Below are positions 1-7,601 of a stretch of 56,415 nucleotides of DNA, piece after piece. A program made the translations under genes and the position numbers. Position 1 is the first letter of the stretch; each line of letters starts with the position of its first letter. Source of the DNA: an uncultured Parafilimonas sp. (GTDB taxonomy: Bacteria > Bacteroidota > Bacteroidia > Chitinophagales > Chitinophagaceae); contig CAIRZB010000023.1 of assembly GCA_903882935.1 (NCBI GenBank), positions 1-56,415 of the forward strand, read 5' to 3'. Under the pieces are notes generated by a model, which made no database searches, was not told the DNA's origin, and worked only from the letters and a program-made list of their open reading frames with translations.

Positions 1-1
1 T

Positions 2-346
2 ACGGTAACCACCAGTGCTTACAGCACGGCCCTAACGTTTACCACGGCGGCGGCATCCAACATCATCGGCAGTGGCGGCGTATCGCCCCTGGCGGCGGGC
101 AGCCTGCCTTTTAACGCGGCCGTTTACCCTAACCCTGCGGTAAACACGGCAACGCTTGTGCTGAGCGGCACTGCGGGCAAAGTGATTATAACGGTAACGG
201 ATATGTCGGGCAAGCCCGTATGGCAGCGCGAGGCCACAGCAGCCAGCCAAGTAACCGTGCCAGTTAACAATTTGGCGGCAGGCATGTACTTCGTTTCTGT
301 TAAGGATGAGAAACACATAAAAGTGCTTAAGCTGCTGAAACAATAG
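2..346 (+). CDS. C-terminal part of a secreted protein with a type IX secretion sorting domain (partial)
   Basis: The reading frame is open from the left edge to TAG at 344-346, so only the last 114 residues are seen. They begin with a Thr/Ala/Ser-rich linker. The last 80 or so residues match the Por secretion system (T9SS type A) sorting domain: a YPNP start, a VIITVTDMSGKPV strand, then LAAGMYFVSVKD and a basic tail ending KVLKLLKQ. Proteins with this domain cross the outer membrane of Bacteroidetes through the type IX system and are anchored or released. The catalytic or adhesive part lies outside the window, so the function is unknown. A strong terminator follows at 388-421. Confidence 0.85.
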   Translation, partial: TVTTSAYSTALTFTTAAASNIIGSGGVSPLAAGSLPFNAAVYPNPAVNTATLVLSGTAGKVIITVTDMSGKPVWQREATAASQVTVPVNNLAAGMYFVSVKDEKHIKVLKLLKQ

Positions 347-387
347 TAGCTTTTATGCCTACGCTCATTTGGCTAAAATAATACCCC

Positions 388-421
388 GCCTGCCACGCCT
401 AAACGCGTGGCAGGCTTTTTT
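388..421 (+). terminator. Intrinsic terminator of the T9SS-sorted protein gene
   Basis: A perfect 11-bp stem (388-398 with 405-415, GCCTGCCACGC and its complement) has a 6-nt loop and is followed by six T residues. It lies 41 bp past the stop codon. Confidence 0.9.
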
Positions 422-623
422 GGGACCTAGGCCCTCTACAACGCGCTACCTGAAAATGACTAAAACACCATGGTTTTTGCCATTGTGCATAAAACATTGG
501 TACAATCTTTTGCTCGTCTGGGAAAATTGTTAGCTTAGAGCGGCGTTGCTTGGCAAAATTGATTTGTGGGGCGGGCATTGCGGCGGCCGAACACATAAGC
601 ATTCAAATTTTTATTGTAAAAAT

Positions 624-1766
624 ATGTCCACATTAAAACAACCGGCGGCCGCTACCCCGGAAACCAAAGCCACTGCTTCAAAAAGGTTATTGTCACTGGA
701 TTTTTTAAGGGGGTTCATCATGGTGTTGCTTGCCATAGAATCTACCGGTATCTACGGGTATGTGTATGACCACACATCGCAAAGCCCTTTTGTGAATGTA
801 ATTTTTATGGAACTTACCCATCATCCTTGGCATGGCATCCGATTTTGGGACCTTGTGCAGCCTTCTTTTATGTTTATGGCGGGTGTTGCCATGGCTTTCT
901 CCCTCAACAAGCAATGGTCAAGCGGTATGAGCTGGGCCGAATCGTTCAGGAAAACACTTAAGAGGTGTGGTTGGCTGTTTTTTTGGGGGGTATTGGATTA
1001 CGCCGTAAGGCCAGGGGGGCTGTCGTTCGAGCTGTGGGATGTTCTTACCCAGTTGTCGTTTACCACCTTAGTGGCTTTTTTGGTATTCCGCTGGAGTACG
1101 CAGGCGCAAATAGTGTTCTGTTTTGCCCTGCTGTTGCTTACCGAGTTACTATACCGGTTTACCCATGTGCCCGGTTTTGACCAGCCTTTTACTGACCAGC
1201 ACAATTTTGGCAATTATGTGGATATGTTGCTAATGCATAAAATTAACAACGGGGGATGGGTGGCCATTAACTGCATACCCACTGCGGTGCATACCATAGG
1301 GGGTGCGATTGTTGGCAAGTATTTGATAAGCAGTGCCGATAAAAAAAACGTGCTACCAGTAGTTATTGCAGGCATTGTATGCTTGGTGCTTGGTTTTGGC
1401 ATGGATGTAAGTGGCTTTACCCCCATTATAAAACGCATTGCCACCAGCTCGTTTACGCTGGTTTCTTTGGGTTGGGCTTTGCTGTTCTTGGCACTAAGCT
1501 ATTGGTGGGTAGATATGAAAGGCCACCAAAAGCACCTGCAGTTTTTTACCATCGTGGGCATGAATTCCATTTTCATCTACCTGTTTTTTGAAATTGTGGG
1601 CGACCGTTGGTTTACCGGCTATATAACCTTTATATCCAATGGGGTGATGGGTTGGTTTAGTGCTGGTGATATGCTAAAGGCCATTGTTGCGGCTATTTGC
1701 GTATTCTCACTAGAGTGGGGGCTTTGTTGGTTTTTGTATAAGAAGAAGATATTTTTTAAGTTATAG
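624..1766 (+). CDS. DUF5009-type multi-pass membrane acyltransferase (heparan-alpha-glucosaminide N-acetyltransferase-like)
   Basis: 380 aa. I place the start at 624 (MSTLKQ) because the upstream in-frame codons from 546 do not look like protein. Near the N-terminus the motif LSLDFLRGFIMVLLAIEST is the hallmark of the COG4299/DUF5009 family, related to lysosomal HGSNAT and bacterial NagX. It is followed by roughly ten hydrophobic segments and a WDLVQPSFMFMAGVAMAFS stretch. These proteins sit in the inner membrane and are thought to move acetyl groups onto sugars; the substrate here is unknown. The C-terminus ends in a short Lys-rich tail. A diverged copy of the last 110 bp follows 193 bp downstream (1959-2067), suggesting a lost tandem paralogue. 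Confidence 0.8.
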   Translation: MSTLKQPAAATPETKATASKRLLSLDFLRGFIMVLLAIESTGIYGYVYDHTSQSPFVNVIFMELTHHPWHGIRFWDLVQPSFMFMAGVAMAFSLNKQWSSGMSWAESFRKTLKRCGWLFFWGVLDYAVRPGGLSFELWDVLTQLSFTTLVAFLVFRWSTQAQIVFCFALLLLTELLYRFTHVPGFDQPFTDQHNFGNYVDMLLMHKINNGGWVAINCIPTAVHTIGGAIVGKYLISSADKKNVLPVVIAGIVCLVLGFGMDVSGFTPIIKRIATSSFTLVSLGWALLFLALSYWWVDMKGHQKHLQFFTIVGMNSIFIYLFFEIVGDRWFTGYITFISNGVMGWFSAGDMLKAIVAAICVFSLEWGLCWFLYKKKIFFKL

Positions 1767-1958
1767 GGGGGGAGAGCAAAAAACGAAATTGGCTTAATAG
1801 GGTTACTGTTTTGCTATGGAATGCATTTTGTTATTTGGTCGCTCTATCGTGAAATGGTCACCTTTGGCAACGAAATTTCACATCTGTCGCTGCAAGCGAC
1901 AACATAAAACTCCGGAGCTAGAAGTTCCGGATAGGGAAGGTTAATTGCATAGTATGAC
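1767..1958. other. Gene-free spacer with several short hairpins
   Basis: The spacer between the acyltransferase stop and its 3' copy contains three short inverted repeats in a row: GTGAAAT (1849-1855) with ATTTCAC (1875-1881), GTCGCT (1886-1891) with AGCGAC (1895-1900), and two TCCGGA palindromes at about 1911-1932. None is followed by a T-run. I see no ORF and no clear promoter. Confidence 0.5.
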
Positions 1959-2067
1959 TTAGTGTCGGTGATATGCTGAAGGCCATTGTTGCGGCCATTT
2001 GTGTATTCTCGCTGAAGTGGGGACAGTGCTGGTTTTTTTATAATAAGAAGATATTTTTAAGTTGTAG
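1959..2067 (+). pseudogene. Remnant of a duplicated 3' end of the DUF5009 acyltransferase gene
   Basis: This stretch aligns with 1657-1766 at about 86% identity by eye (about 15 substitutions and one gap). It encodes a version of the last 30-odd residues (GDMLKAIVAAICVFSLKWG and on). One T is missing from the T-run near the end, so the normal stop frame is lost. There is no start codon or upstream coding part. The simplest reading is a tandem paralogue of the neighbouring gene that has been deleted except for its tail. Confidence 0.75.
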
Positions 2068-2093
2068 TTTGGTGATAAAAAATAGTTTTAAAA

Positions 2094-3011
2094 ATGCCAT
2101 TATTCAATATTGGAAAAAAGTTAGAGCATGTTAAAGAAACTTCATTCAAGTTTGAAAGAGAAATTCAGCAATTGACCGAACAGAATTTGAGGATTTTATT
2201 GCGCTTGGACTTTATTCGATCTGAATTCTCATTAAATAGTTTTCGAATAGATACATTGGCATTTGACCCGGAATCGAAGTCATTTGTTATAATTGAATAC
2301 AAACGCGACAAGAACTTTAGCGTAATTGACCAAGGATACGCCTACCTATCTCTGATGCTCAACAATAAAGCCGATTTTATTTTGGAATTTAATGAGAGTC
2401 TTAATCAAAGTCTAAAAAGGACAGATGTCGATTGGACACAATCGAGGGTGATTTTTGTATCTCCGGCGTTCACTACTTACCAACGGGAAGCGATAAATTT
2501 CAAAGATTTGCCAATTGAATTATGGGAAGTAAAGAAATTCGAGAATAATACAATTTCTTATGAGCAAATTCAAAAAGCTTCCGCCAAAGAAAGTATCAAA
2601 ACTATTTCACGTTCTGACAATACAGTCGAAGCTGTGAGTAAGGAAGTCAAGGTTTTTACAGAACAAGACCACCTTCAAAAAGTTGATTTTGAAACTCGTG
2701 AGCTTTACGAGAATCTCAAAGAGCGGTTGTTGAACATGGATGATAATGTTACGGTACAGCCAAAGAAACAAACTGTCGGATTTAAAATCGATAACAATGT
2801 TTTCTGCGATATTGTTTTGCAAGGTAAGGGGCTGAAAATTTATTTGAATCTGAAGAGTGGTGAATTACAAGACCCAAAAAATATTTCGCGCGATGTTTCC
2901 AATGTTGGCCATTGGGGCAATGGTTCTTACGAGATTAAATTGCCGGATTTAGAAGACATTGATTACATCCTTAGTTTGATAAAACAATCGATTCGGAAAA
3001 ATAAGGTCTAA
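2094..3011 (+). CDS. PD-(D/E)XK nuclease-like protein with C-terminal DUF5655 domain
   Basis: 305 aa. The N-terminal half carries a NucS/DUF91-like core: FRIDTLAFD (the first acidic residue) followed by FVIIEYKRDKN, where E-x-K is the typical catalytic pair, then a helix beginning VIDQGYAYLSLML. The C-terminal 100 residues (about 205-300) match DUF5655, with CDIVLQGKGLKIYLNLK and DVSNVGHWGNGSYEIKL. Proteins of this layout are annotated as predicted nucleases or COG3586 transport-like proteins; the true role is not known. Codon use is visibly more AT-rich than in neighbours and the gene sits just after a gene remnant, both signs of acquisition. A DNA-defence or repair role is possible but not shown. 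Confidence 0.75.
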   Translation: MPLFNIGKKLEHVKETSFKFEREIQQLTEQNLRILLRLDFIRSEFSLNSFRIDTLAFDPESKSFVIIEYKRDKNFSVIDQGYAYLSLMLNNKADFILEFNESLNQSLKRTDVDWTQSRVIFVSPAFTTYQREAINFKDLPIELWEVKKFENNTISYEQIQKASAKESIKTISRSDNTVEAVSKEVKVFTEQDHLQKVDFETRELYENLKERLLNMDDNVTVQPKKQTVGFKIDNNVFCDIVLQGKGLKIYLNLKSGELQDPKNISRDVSNVGHWGNGSYEIKLPDLEDIDYILSLIKQSIRKNKV

Positions 3012-3267
3012 TTGTTATAATGCTAAGCCTCGTTACGGCAATATTTGAATGGTAAAGTAATTGTTTTACAAAATTTCAGCCTATTTAATCTTTGAATCAT
3101 AAATAATTGCTGGTCTTTGGTAAAACATCTCAAAATGTTTTTTAAATTGGTAAGTGAATTTTGCTACACTCGATATACGTTGTAAAGATTTTGCTTGAAT
3201 CAATTATAGCGCTTCTTGTCGGTATGATTACTATCGGAATTTGTCAAATTGTAAAATGCCCGCAAAC

Positions 3268-3306
3268 AAAAAAGCGGATGGCACTTTACTGCTATCCGCT
3301 TCTTTA
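3268..3306 (-). terminator. Intrinsic terminator of the DEAD-box helicase gene
   Basis: AGCGGAT (3273-3279) pairs with ATCCGCT (3294-3300). Read on the minus strand, the stem is followed by TTTTTTGTTTG. It lies about 30 bp past the helicase stop. The rest of the 3012-3332 spacer is AT-rich and shows nothing I can name. Confidence 0.8.
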
Positions 3307-3332
3307 ATTCAATACAATTATAACTTGTTCAG

Positions 3333-4634
3333 CTATGCCCTTTCAGCCCTTGGGAACGGCCTGTTGCCGGGCCTATAATTGTGGCTGTTGGGGTTATTGT
3401 TGTTGTTGTTATTTCTGCGCTGTGGGGGGCGGTTGCCGTTGGGTCTTCCGCCGCCGCCGTTGTTGCCGCGTGGTGCTTGGCCTTCCTGCACGTGCATTTT
3501 AAAAGGGTGTTCTTCCACCACCTTAATGGTTTGGTTGGTTACCTTATTTATATCACGCAGGTAGGCTCTTTCTTCGCTGTCGCAGAATGAGTAGGCAATA
3601 CCGTCGTGGCCTGCGCGGCCGGTACGGCCAATGCGGTGTACATATGTTTCGGGTACGTTTGGCAGGTCGTAATTAATAACGTGCGTTATTTCATCCACAT
3701 CAATGCCCCGGGCGGCAATATCAGTGGCAACCAATATTTTTAAACGGCCGCTTTTAAAGCTGTACAATGCCCTTTGCCTTGCTTCTTGGCTTTTGTCGCC
3801 ATGCAATGCGTCGGCACGTATGTCGGCTTCCTTTAATGTTTTGGTAATCCTGTCAGCGCCATGTTTAGTGCGGCTAAAAACCAACACGCGCCCACCATTG
3901 CCAGCAATATCTTTCATCAGGTGTACCAGTAGGGCTGGTTTGTCGCGCTTGGCCACCATAAAAATACGCTGTTCAATTTTTTCCACTGTGCTGGAAACCG
4001 GTGTTACTTCCACCCTAACCGGGTTGCGGAGTAATGTGGCAGCCAGTTTGGAAATTTCCGGCGGCATGGTTGCTGAGAAGAATAGTGTTTGCCTTTCGTC
4101 GGGCAGGTCGCGGATGATTTTTTTAATATCGTTAATAAAGCCCATGTCTAACATGCGGTCGGCTTCATCCAATACAAAAAAATCAAGGTGCGCCAAGTGC
4201 ACGTGGCCTTGGTTCATCAGGTCCAACAGTCTGCCTGGTGTGGCAATCAATATGTCGGTACCATTGCGTAGGGCCAACGTTTGCGGGTGCTGCGATACAC
4301 CCCCAAATATAACTTCTGCCTTAAGGCCAGTATGCCTGCCATAGGCTAAAAAGCTTTCGTGTATTTGCAAAGCCAGTTCGCGGGTGGGTGTAAGCACCAA
4401 GCCTGCAATATGGCGGTACCCTTTTGTTTTGTGTGCCTGCGTTTGCAGCAATTGCAAAACTGGCAAAGCGAAAGCTGCAGTTTTGCCTGTGCCTGTTTGG
4501 GCAACGCCCAATAGGTCTTTTTTATCCAGCACAATAGGGATAGCCTGTTCCTGGATTGGTGTGGGATTGGTGTAACCTTCCGCAGCAAGTGCTTTAAGCA
4601 GTTGTTCGGATAGGTGTAAGTCTTGAAATGTCAA
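3333..4634 (-). CDS. DEAD-box ATP-dependent RNA helicase, RhlE type
   Basis: 433 aa. All helicase motifs are present: Q-motif PTPIQ (25-29), Walker A AQTGTGKT (45-52), PTRELA (83-88), DEAD (156-159), SAT (187-189), ARGIDVDEI, and HRIGRTGR near residue 335. The tail is rich in Gly, Asn and Arg, including a run of seven Asn, as in RhlE-type helicases where such tails bind RNA. It unwinds RNA in ribosome assembly, mRNA turnover or cold adaptation. The gene stands alone. A well-spaced Bacteroidetes promoter lies about 150 nt upstream (4786-4815), so the mRNA has a long leader, as is common for cold-inducible RNA helicase genes. Confidence 0.95.
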   Translation of the reverse strand: MTFQDLHLSEQLLKALAAEGYTNPTPIQEQAIPIVLDKKDLLGVAQTGTGKTAAFALPVLQLLQTQAHKTKGYRHIAGLVLTPTRELALQIHESFLAYGRHTGLKAEVIFGGVSQHPQTLALRNGTDILIATPGRLLDLMNQGHVHLAHLDFFVLDEADRMLDMGFINDIKKIIRDLPDERQTLFFSATMPPEISKLAATLLRNPVRVEVTPVSSTVEKIEQRIFMVAKRDKPALLVHLMKDIAGNGGRVLVFSRTKHGADRITKTLKEADIRADALHGDKSQEARQRALYSFKSGRLKILVATDIAARGIDVDEITHVINYDLPNVPETYVHRIGRTGRAGHDGIAYSFCDSEERAYLRDINKVTNQTIKVVEEHPFKMHVQEGQAPRGNNGGGGRPNGNRPPQRRNNNNNNNPNSHNYRPGNRPFPRAERA

Positions 4635-4785
4635 AATAGTAATCTTTTTTGTATATTAATTGCTGGTGCTTACAATAATGCAAAGTAAGTAGCCAGTCTT
4701 TTTTATATTCTCGTCATCATTATGACTTGATGAGCAACGACGGTTTGAAGATCTAGTCTGCTAAGAGAGAGAGTATTAACGAGGG

Positions 4786-4815
4786 CAAAGATAGGGGGAT
4801 TTATTGAAATACAAA
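4786..4815 (-). promoter_or_regulatory. Bacteroidetes-type promoter of the DEAD-box helicase gene
   Basis: On the minus strand TTTG (4815-4812), 18 nt and TATCTTTG (4793-4786) fit the Bacteroidetes sigma-ABfr consensus TTTG-N19-TAnnTTTG closely. Transcription would begin near 4780 and leave a leader of about 145 nt before the helicase ATG. The leader contains a small hairpin around TCATCA/TGATGA (about 4712-4740). Confidence 0.6.
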
Positions 4816-5186
4816 AAACATTGTTAGCTAATGTGTTACAATAAGGGGTTATTAACAGTATTTTGCAAAGGCGGCACTGTTATACTGGGCGGTTCAAACA
4901 ATGGCCTTCCTGTACAAACCCCAGGTGCTGTTTGTTTTTGCCTTCGCACTTGTTGGCTACACAACTTTGGCGTTAAAACCAGGGCTGGCAGAGTTTGCGG
5001 GTGCATGCCAAATTATCGCAAATTAAAGTCGCATGTTCAAATTGGGTTCTTCGCTCCAATGGACTCCTTCGGAGGGGTGAGGCGAAAACAGCAGCAACAA
5101 TTTGGAATACGCCCGATTTGGCCTCACACTACTATAGTAGGCCACGTTATTTACCTTTAGGCAGAAAATAACCCAAAAAGCAGATA
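4816..5186. other. Spacer between divergent helicase and PhyH genes
   Basis: A 109-codon plus-strand frame at 4831-5160 is Cys- and Gly-rich, has no family resemblance and I do not accept it as a gene. A perfect 12-bp palindrome CTACTATAGTAG lies at 5129-5140, about 50 bp before the PhyH start. A box TACCTTTA (5152-5159) resembles a -7 element, but no matching -33 box is seen. Confidence 0.4.
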
Positions 5187-5909
5187 ATGGAAAGTTTGGA
5201 AGCTAGGAAATTGGAGATTGAAGAAAACGGTTTTGCCGTTATTGACAAGGTTTTTACTGATGAAGCGATTGAAGGTATTATTAACTTTATTGACGGCACG
5301 GATAAGGATAAACCAACCTTTCGCAAAACCGATGATTTGTTTGCCATCAGACAGTTTTTAAAGGAGGTACCGGGCATCAGGCCTTACATTTTTACCCAAG
5401 GGTTTCAATCTATTATACAACAGTTTTTTGGTGGAGGGTACTTCGTGGTTAAATCAATCTATTTTGACAAACCAAGCCGCTCCAATTGGTTTGTGGCTTA
5501 CCACCAGGACCTAACCATTTCTACCACAACCAAGCATAGTTTGGACGGTTTTGTTAATTGGACAGTAAAACAGGGCCAATATGCGGTGCAGCCGCCAGTA
5601 GGTATTTTGGAGCGAAGCTTTACCATACGCATACACCTTGATGAAACGGATGCGGGCAACGGCGCACTAAGAGTAGTGCCAGGCAGCCATAAAATAGGGG
5701 TTATACCACCTGCCGAATTTGCTGTGCTATCGGAAAAAGAAACGGTGTGTGCAGTACCAAGGGGCGGGGTAATGTTGATGAAGCCGTTGTTGCTGCATGC
5801 CTCGGGACGAGCGATTAACCAGAACAGGCGCCGGGTGATACATATTGAGTTTAGCAACATTGAATTGCCGAAACCTTTGCAGTGGGCTGAGCGGGATGAG
5901 GTGCTTTGA
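5187..5909 (+). CDS. Phytanoyl-CoA dioxygenase (PhyH) family protein
   Basis: 240 aa, the usual length for bacterial PhyH proteins. It is a Fe(II)/2-oxoglutarate-dependent oxygenase. The iron ligands are visible as H106-x-D108 in AYHQDLTIS and H204 in LLLHASGRAI, with the downstream Arg that binds 2-oxoglutarate. The middle contains RIHLDETDAGNGALRVVPGSH, a family signature (the D-x-x-NGxLxxxPGSH segment). The substrate of bacterial members ranges from fatty acyl chains to natural products and cannot be deduced here. A hairpin with a run of seven T follows at 5918-5943, so it is probably a single-gene unit. Confidence 0.9.
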   Translation: MESLEARKLEIEENGFAVIDKVFTDEAIEGIINFIDGTDKDKPTFRKTDDLFAIRQFLKEVPGIRPYIFTQGFQSIIQQFFGGGYFVVKSIYFDKPSRSNWFVAYHQDLTISTTTKHSLDGFVNWTVKQGQYAVQPPVGILERSFTIRIHLDETDAGNGALRVVPGSHKIGVIPPAEFAVLSEKETVCAVPRGGVMLMKPLLLHASGRAINQNRRRVIHIEFSNIELPKPLQWAERDEVL

Positions 5910-5917
5910 AAATGCCC

Positions 5918-5943
5918 AGTGCTGCTATACAAGCACTTTTTTT
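5918..5943 (+). terminator. Intrinsic terminator of the PhyH gene
   Basis: AGTGCT (5918-5923) pairs with AGCACT (5932-5937) around an 8-nt loop, followed by a T-run (5937-5943). It begins 9 bp past the stop codon. Confidence 0.75.
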
Positions 5944-6061
5944 GGGTGCAGTGGAACGCAAGGTACAAGAACGGCTACCCAAAATAAAATCATCTGGATG
6001 ACTTGCGTCACCAAAAATCATTTGCCTGTTAATGAATTTTGCTTTATTAAACAACGGCTGT

Positions 6062-7477
6062 ATGATTGTAGAACAGATTTACACGGGTTGCCTTGCCCAT
6101 GGGGCTTATTATATTGAAAGCGAGGGGGAAGCTGCGGTAATTGACCCGCTGCGTGAGGTGGCCCCCTATTTACAAAGAGCAGAAAGGCATGGTGCCAAGA
6201 TAAAGTATGTTTTTGAAACACATTTTCATGCAGACTTTGTTTCAGGGCATGTAGACCTTGCCAGGAAAACGGGCGGAGGTATTGTTTTTGGCCCAAGCGC
6301 GCAGCCTGCTTTTGATGCCATAACCGCCACAGACGGCCAAGTATTTAATGTTGGGAGGCTAACCGTTACCGTACTGCATACACCAGGCCACACATTGGAG
6401 AGTTGCTGTTACCTGTTGAAGGATGAAACTGGCAAGGCAATTGGCTTATTTAGCGGGGATACCCTGTTTATTGGCGATGTGGGCCGTACCGACCTTGCCC
6501 AAAAGGCGGCCCATATGACCACCGAAGAGCTGGCCGGGATGCTATATGAATCTTTACAAAACAAGATTATGCCCCTTCCCGATGATGTGGTGGTGTACCC
6601 CGGCCATGGCGCGGGCAGTGCGTGCGGCAAAAAAATGAGCAATGAAATTACGGATACCCTGGGCCACCAAAAAGTGGTAAACTATGCTTTAAGGCCGGCT
6701 TTAACCAAGACGGCATTTGTTAAAGAGGTTACTGCAGGGCTGGTGCAGCCCCCGGCGTATTTTCCGCAGAACGTGATGCTTAACAAAGAGGGCTATGACA
6801 GTATTGACATGGTGTTGGAACGAGGTTTGCAGGCACTAGCCCCCGCGGCCTTTAAAGCTGCGGCCCTTGAAACAGATGCACTGGTGTTGGATACCCGCAG
6901 CCCGCAGGCTTTTGCACACGGGTTTATTGCCGCGTCAGTAAACATTGGCCTTGACGGTGCTTTTGCGCCCTGGGCCGGTGCGTTGTTGGCCAATATTCAG
7001 CAACCGATATTGGTGGTGGCCGATGAGGGGCGTGAAGAAGAGGTTATTACACGGCTGGCCAGGGTGGGCTGCGATAATGTGGCGGGTTATTTAAACGGGG
7101 GTTTTGAGGCATGGGAGCGTGCGCACATGCATGTGGGGCACATACCCTGTGTTACCGCAGGCCAGTTGGCGGATATTATGCAACACCAATCAATAAACCT
7201 ATTGGACGTTAGAAAAAAGAATGAATTTGAAAGTGAGCATATAGCCGGTGCGGAAAATGTACCGTTGGATTTTATAAACGAGGAAACATCAGTGCTGGAT
7301 AGGAACAAAGCCTATTATGTGCATTGCGGGTCAGGCTACCGCTCAGTAATATTTATTTCCATCCTATTGTCACGGGGCTTTGCCAACCTAATAAACATTA
7401 CCGGGGGCTTTAAAGCATTGAAGGACAGTGGGCGTTTTGCCATAACCGATTTTGTATGCCCGGTTAGTTTTTTGTAA
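6062..7477 (+). CDS. MBL-fold metallohydrolase with two rhodanese domains (persulfide dioxygenase-like)
   Basis: 471 aa from MIVEQIYTGC, the typical start of this family; an upstream ATG at 6032 is less likely. The N-terminal metallo-beta-lactamase domain has HFHAD (54-58), SGH (61-63), TPGHT, FSGDTLFIGDVGRTD and VYPGHGAGS. Two rhodanese domains follow at about 280-365 and 375-470. The first lacks an active-site Cys (its loop reads VVADEGREEEV); the second keeps it (HCGSGYRS, Cys about 422). Related proteins oxidise glutathione persulfide or handle sulfane sulfur. It is a single-gene unit with a strong terminator at 7524. Confidence 0.9.
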   Translation: MIVEQIYTGCLAHGAYYIESEGEAAVIDPLREVAPYLQRAERHGAKIKYVFETHFHADFVSGHVDLARKTGGGIVFGPSAQPAFDAITATDGQVFNVGRLTVTVLHTPGHTLESCCYLLKDETGKAIGLFSGDTLFIGDVGRTDLAQKAAHMTTEELAGMLYESLQNKIMPLPDDVVVYPGHGAGSACGKKMSNEITDTLGHQKVVNYALRPALTKTAFVKEVTAGLVQPPAYFPQNVMLNKEGYDSIDMVLERGLQALAPAAFKAAALETDALVLDTRSPQAFAHGFIAASVNIGLDGAFAPWAGALLANIQQPILVVADEGREEEVITRLARVGCDNVAGYLNGGFEAWERAHMHVGHIPCVTAGQLADIMQHQSINLLDVRKKNEFESEHIAGAENVPLDFINEETSVLDRNKAYYVHCGSGYRSVIFISILLSRGFANLINITGGFKALKDSGRFAITDFVCPVSFL

Positions 7478-7523
7478 GGGTGTAAAAAAACGATTTCTCT
7501 GGCTGAGTGTATTGGAAGGTATA

Positions 7524-7568
7524 AAGCCTTTAAGTGTATTACGGTATACACTTAAAGGCTTTTTTATA
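7524..7568 (+). terminator. Strong terminator after the MBL-rhodanese gene
   Basis: A perfect 16-bp stem (7524-7539 with 7546-7561) has a 6-nt loop and is followed by TTTTTATA. It lies between two convergent genes and may act in both directions, although the T-run is better on the plus strand. Confidence 0.9.
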
Positions 7569-7601
7569 TTGGCAGAACAGGAAGGCAACGCGCTCTGCGC
7601 A

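Noticed and set aside
1657-2067. The duplicated gene end as attL/attR of an integrated element
   Set aside because: The copies are only 193 bp apart, with no integrase between them; a decayed tandem paralogue is simpler.
3703-4344. 213-codon frame opposite the helicase gene
   Set aside because: Antisense shadow of the DEAD-box coding region.
4831-5160. 109-codon plus-strand ORF before the PhyH gene
   Set aside because: Cys/Gly-rich, without family likeness, and no promoter or ribosome site; looks like spacer DNA.
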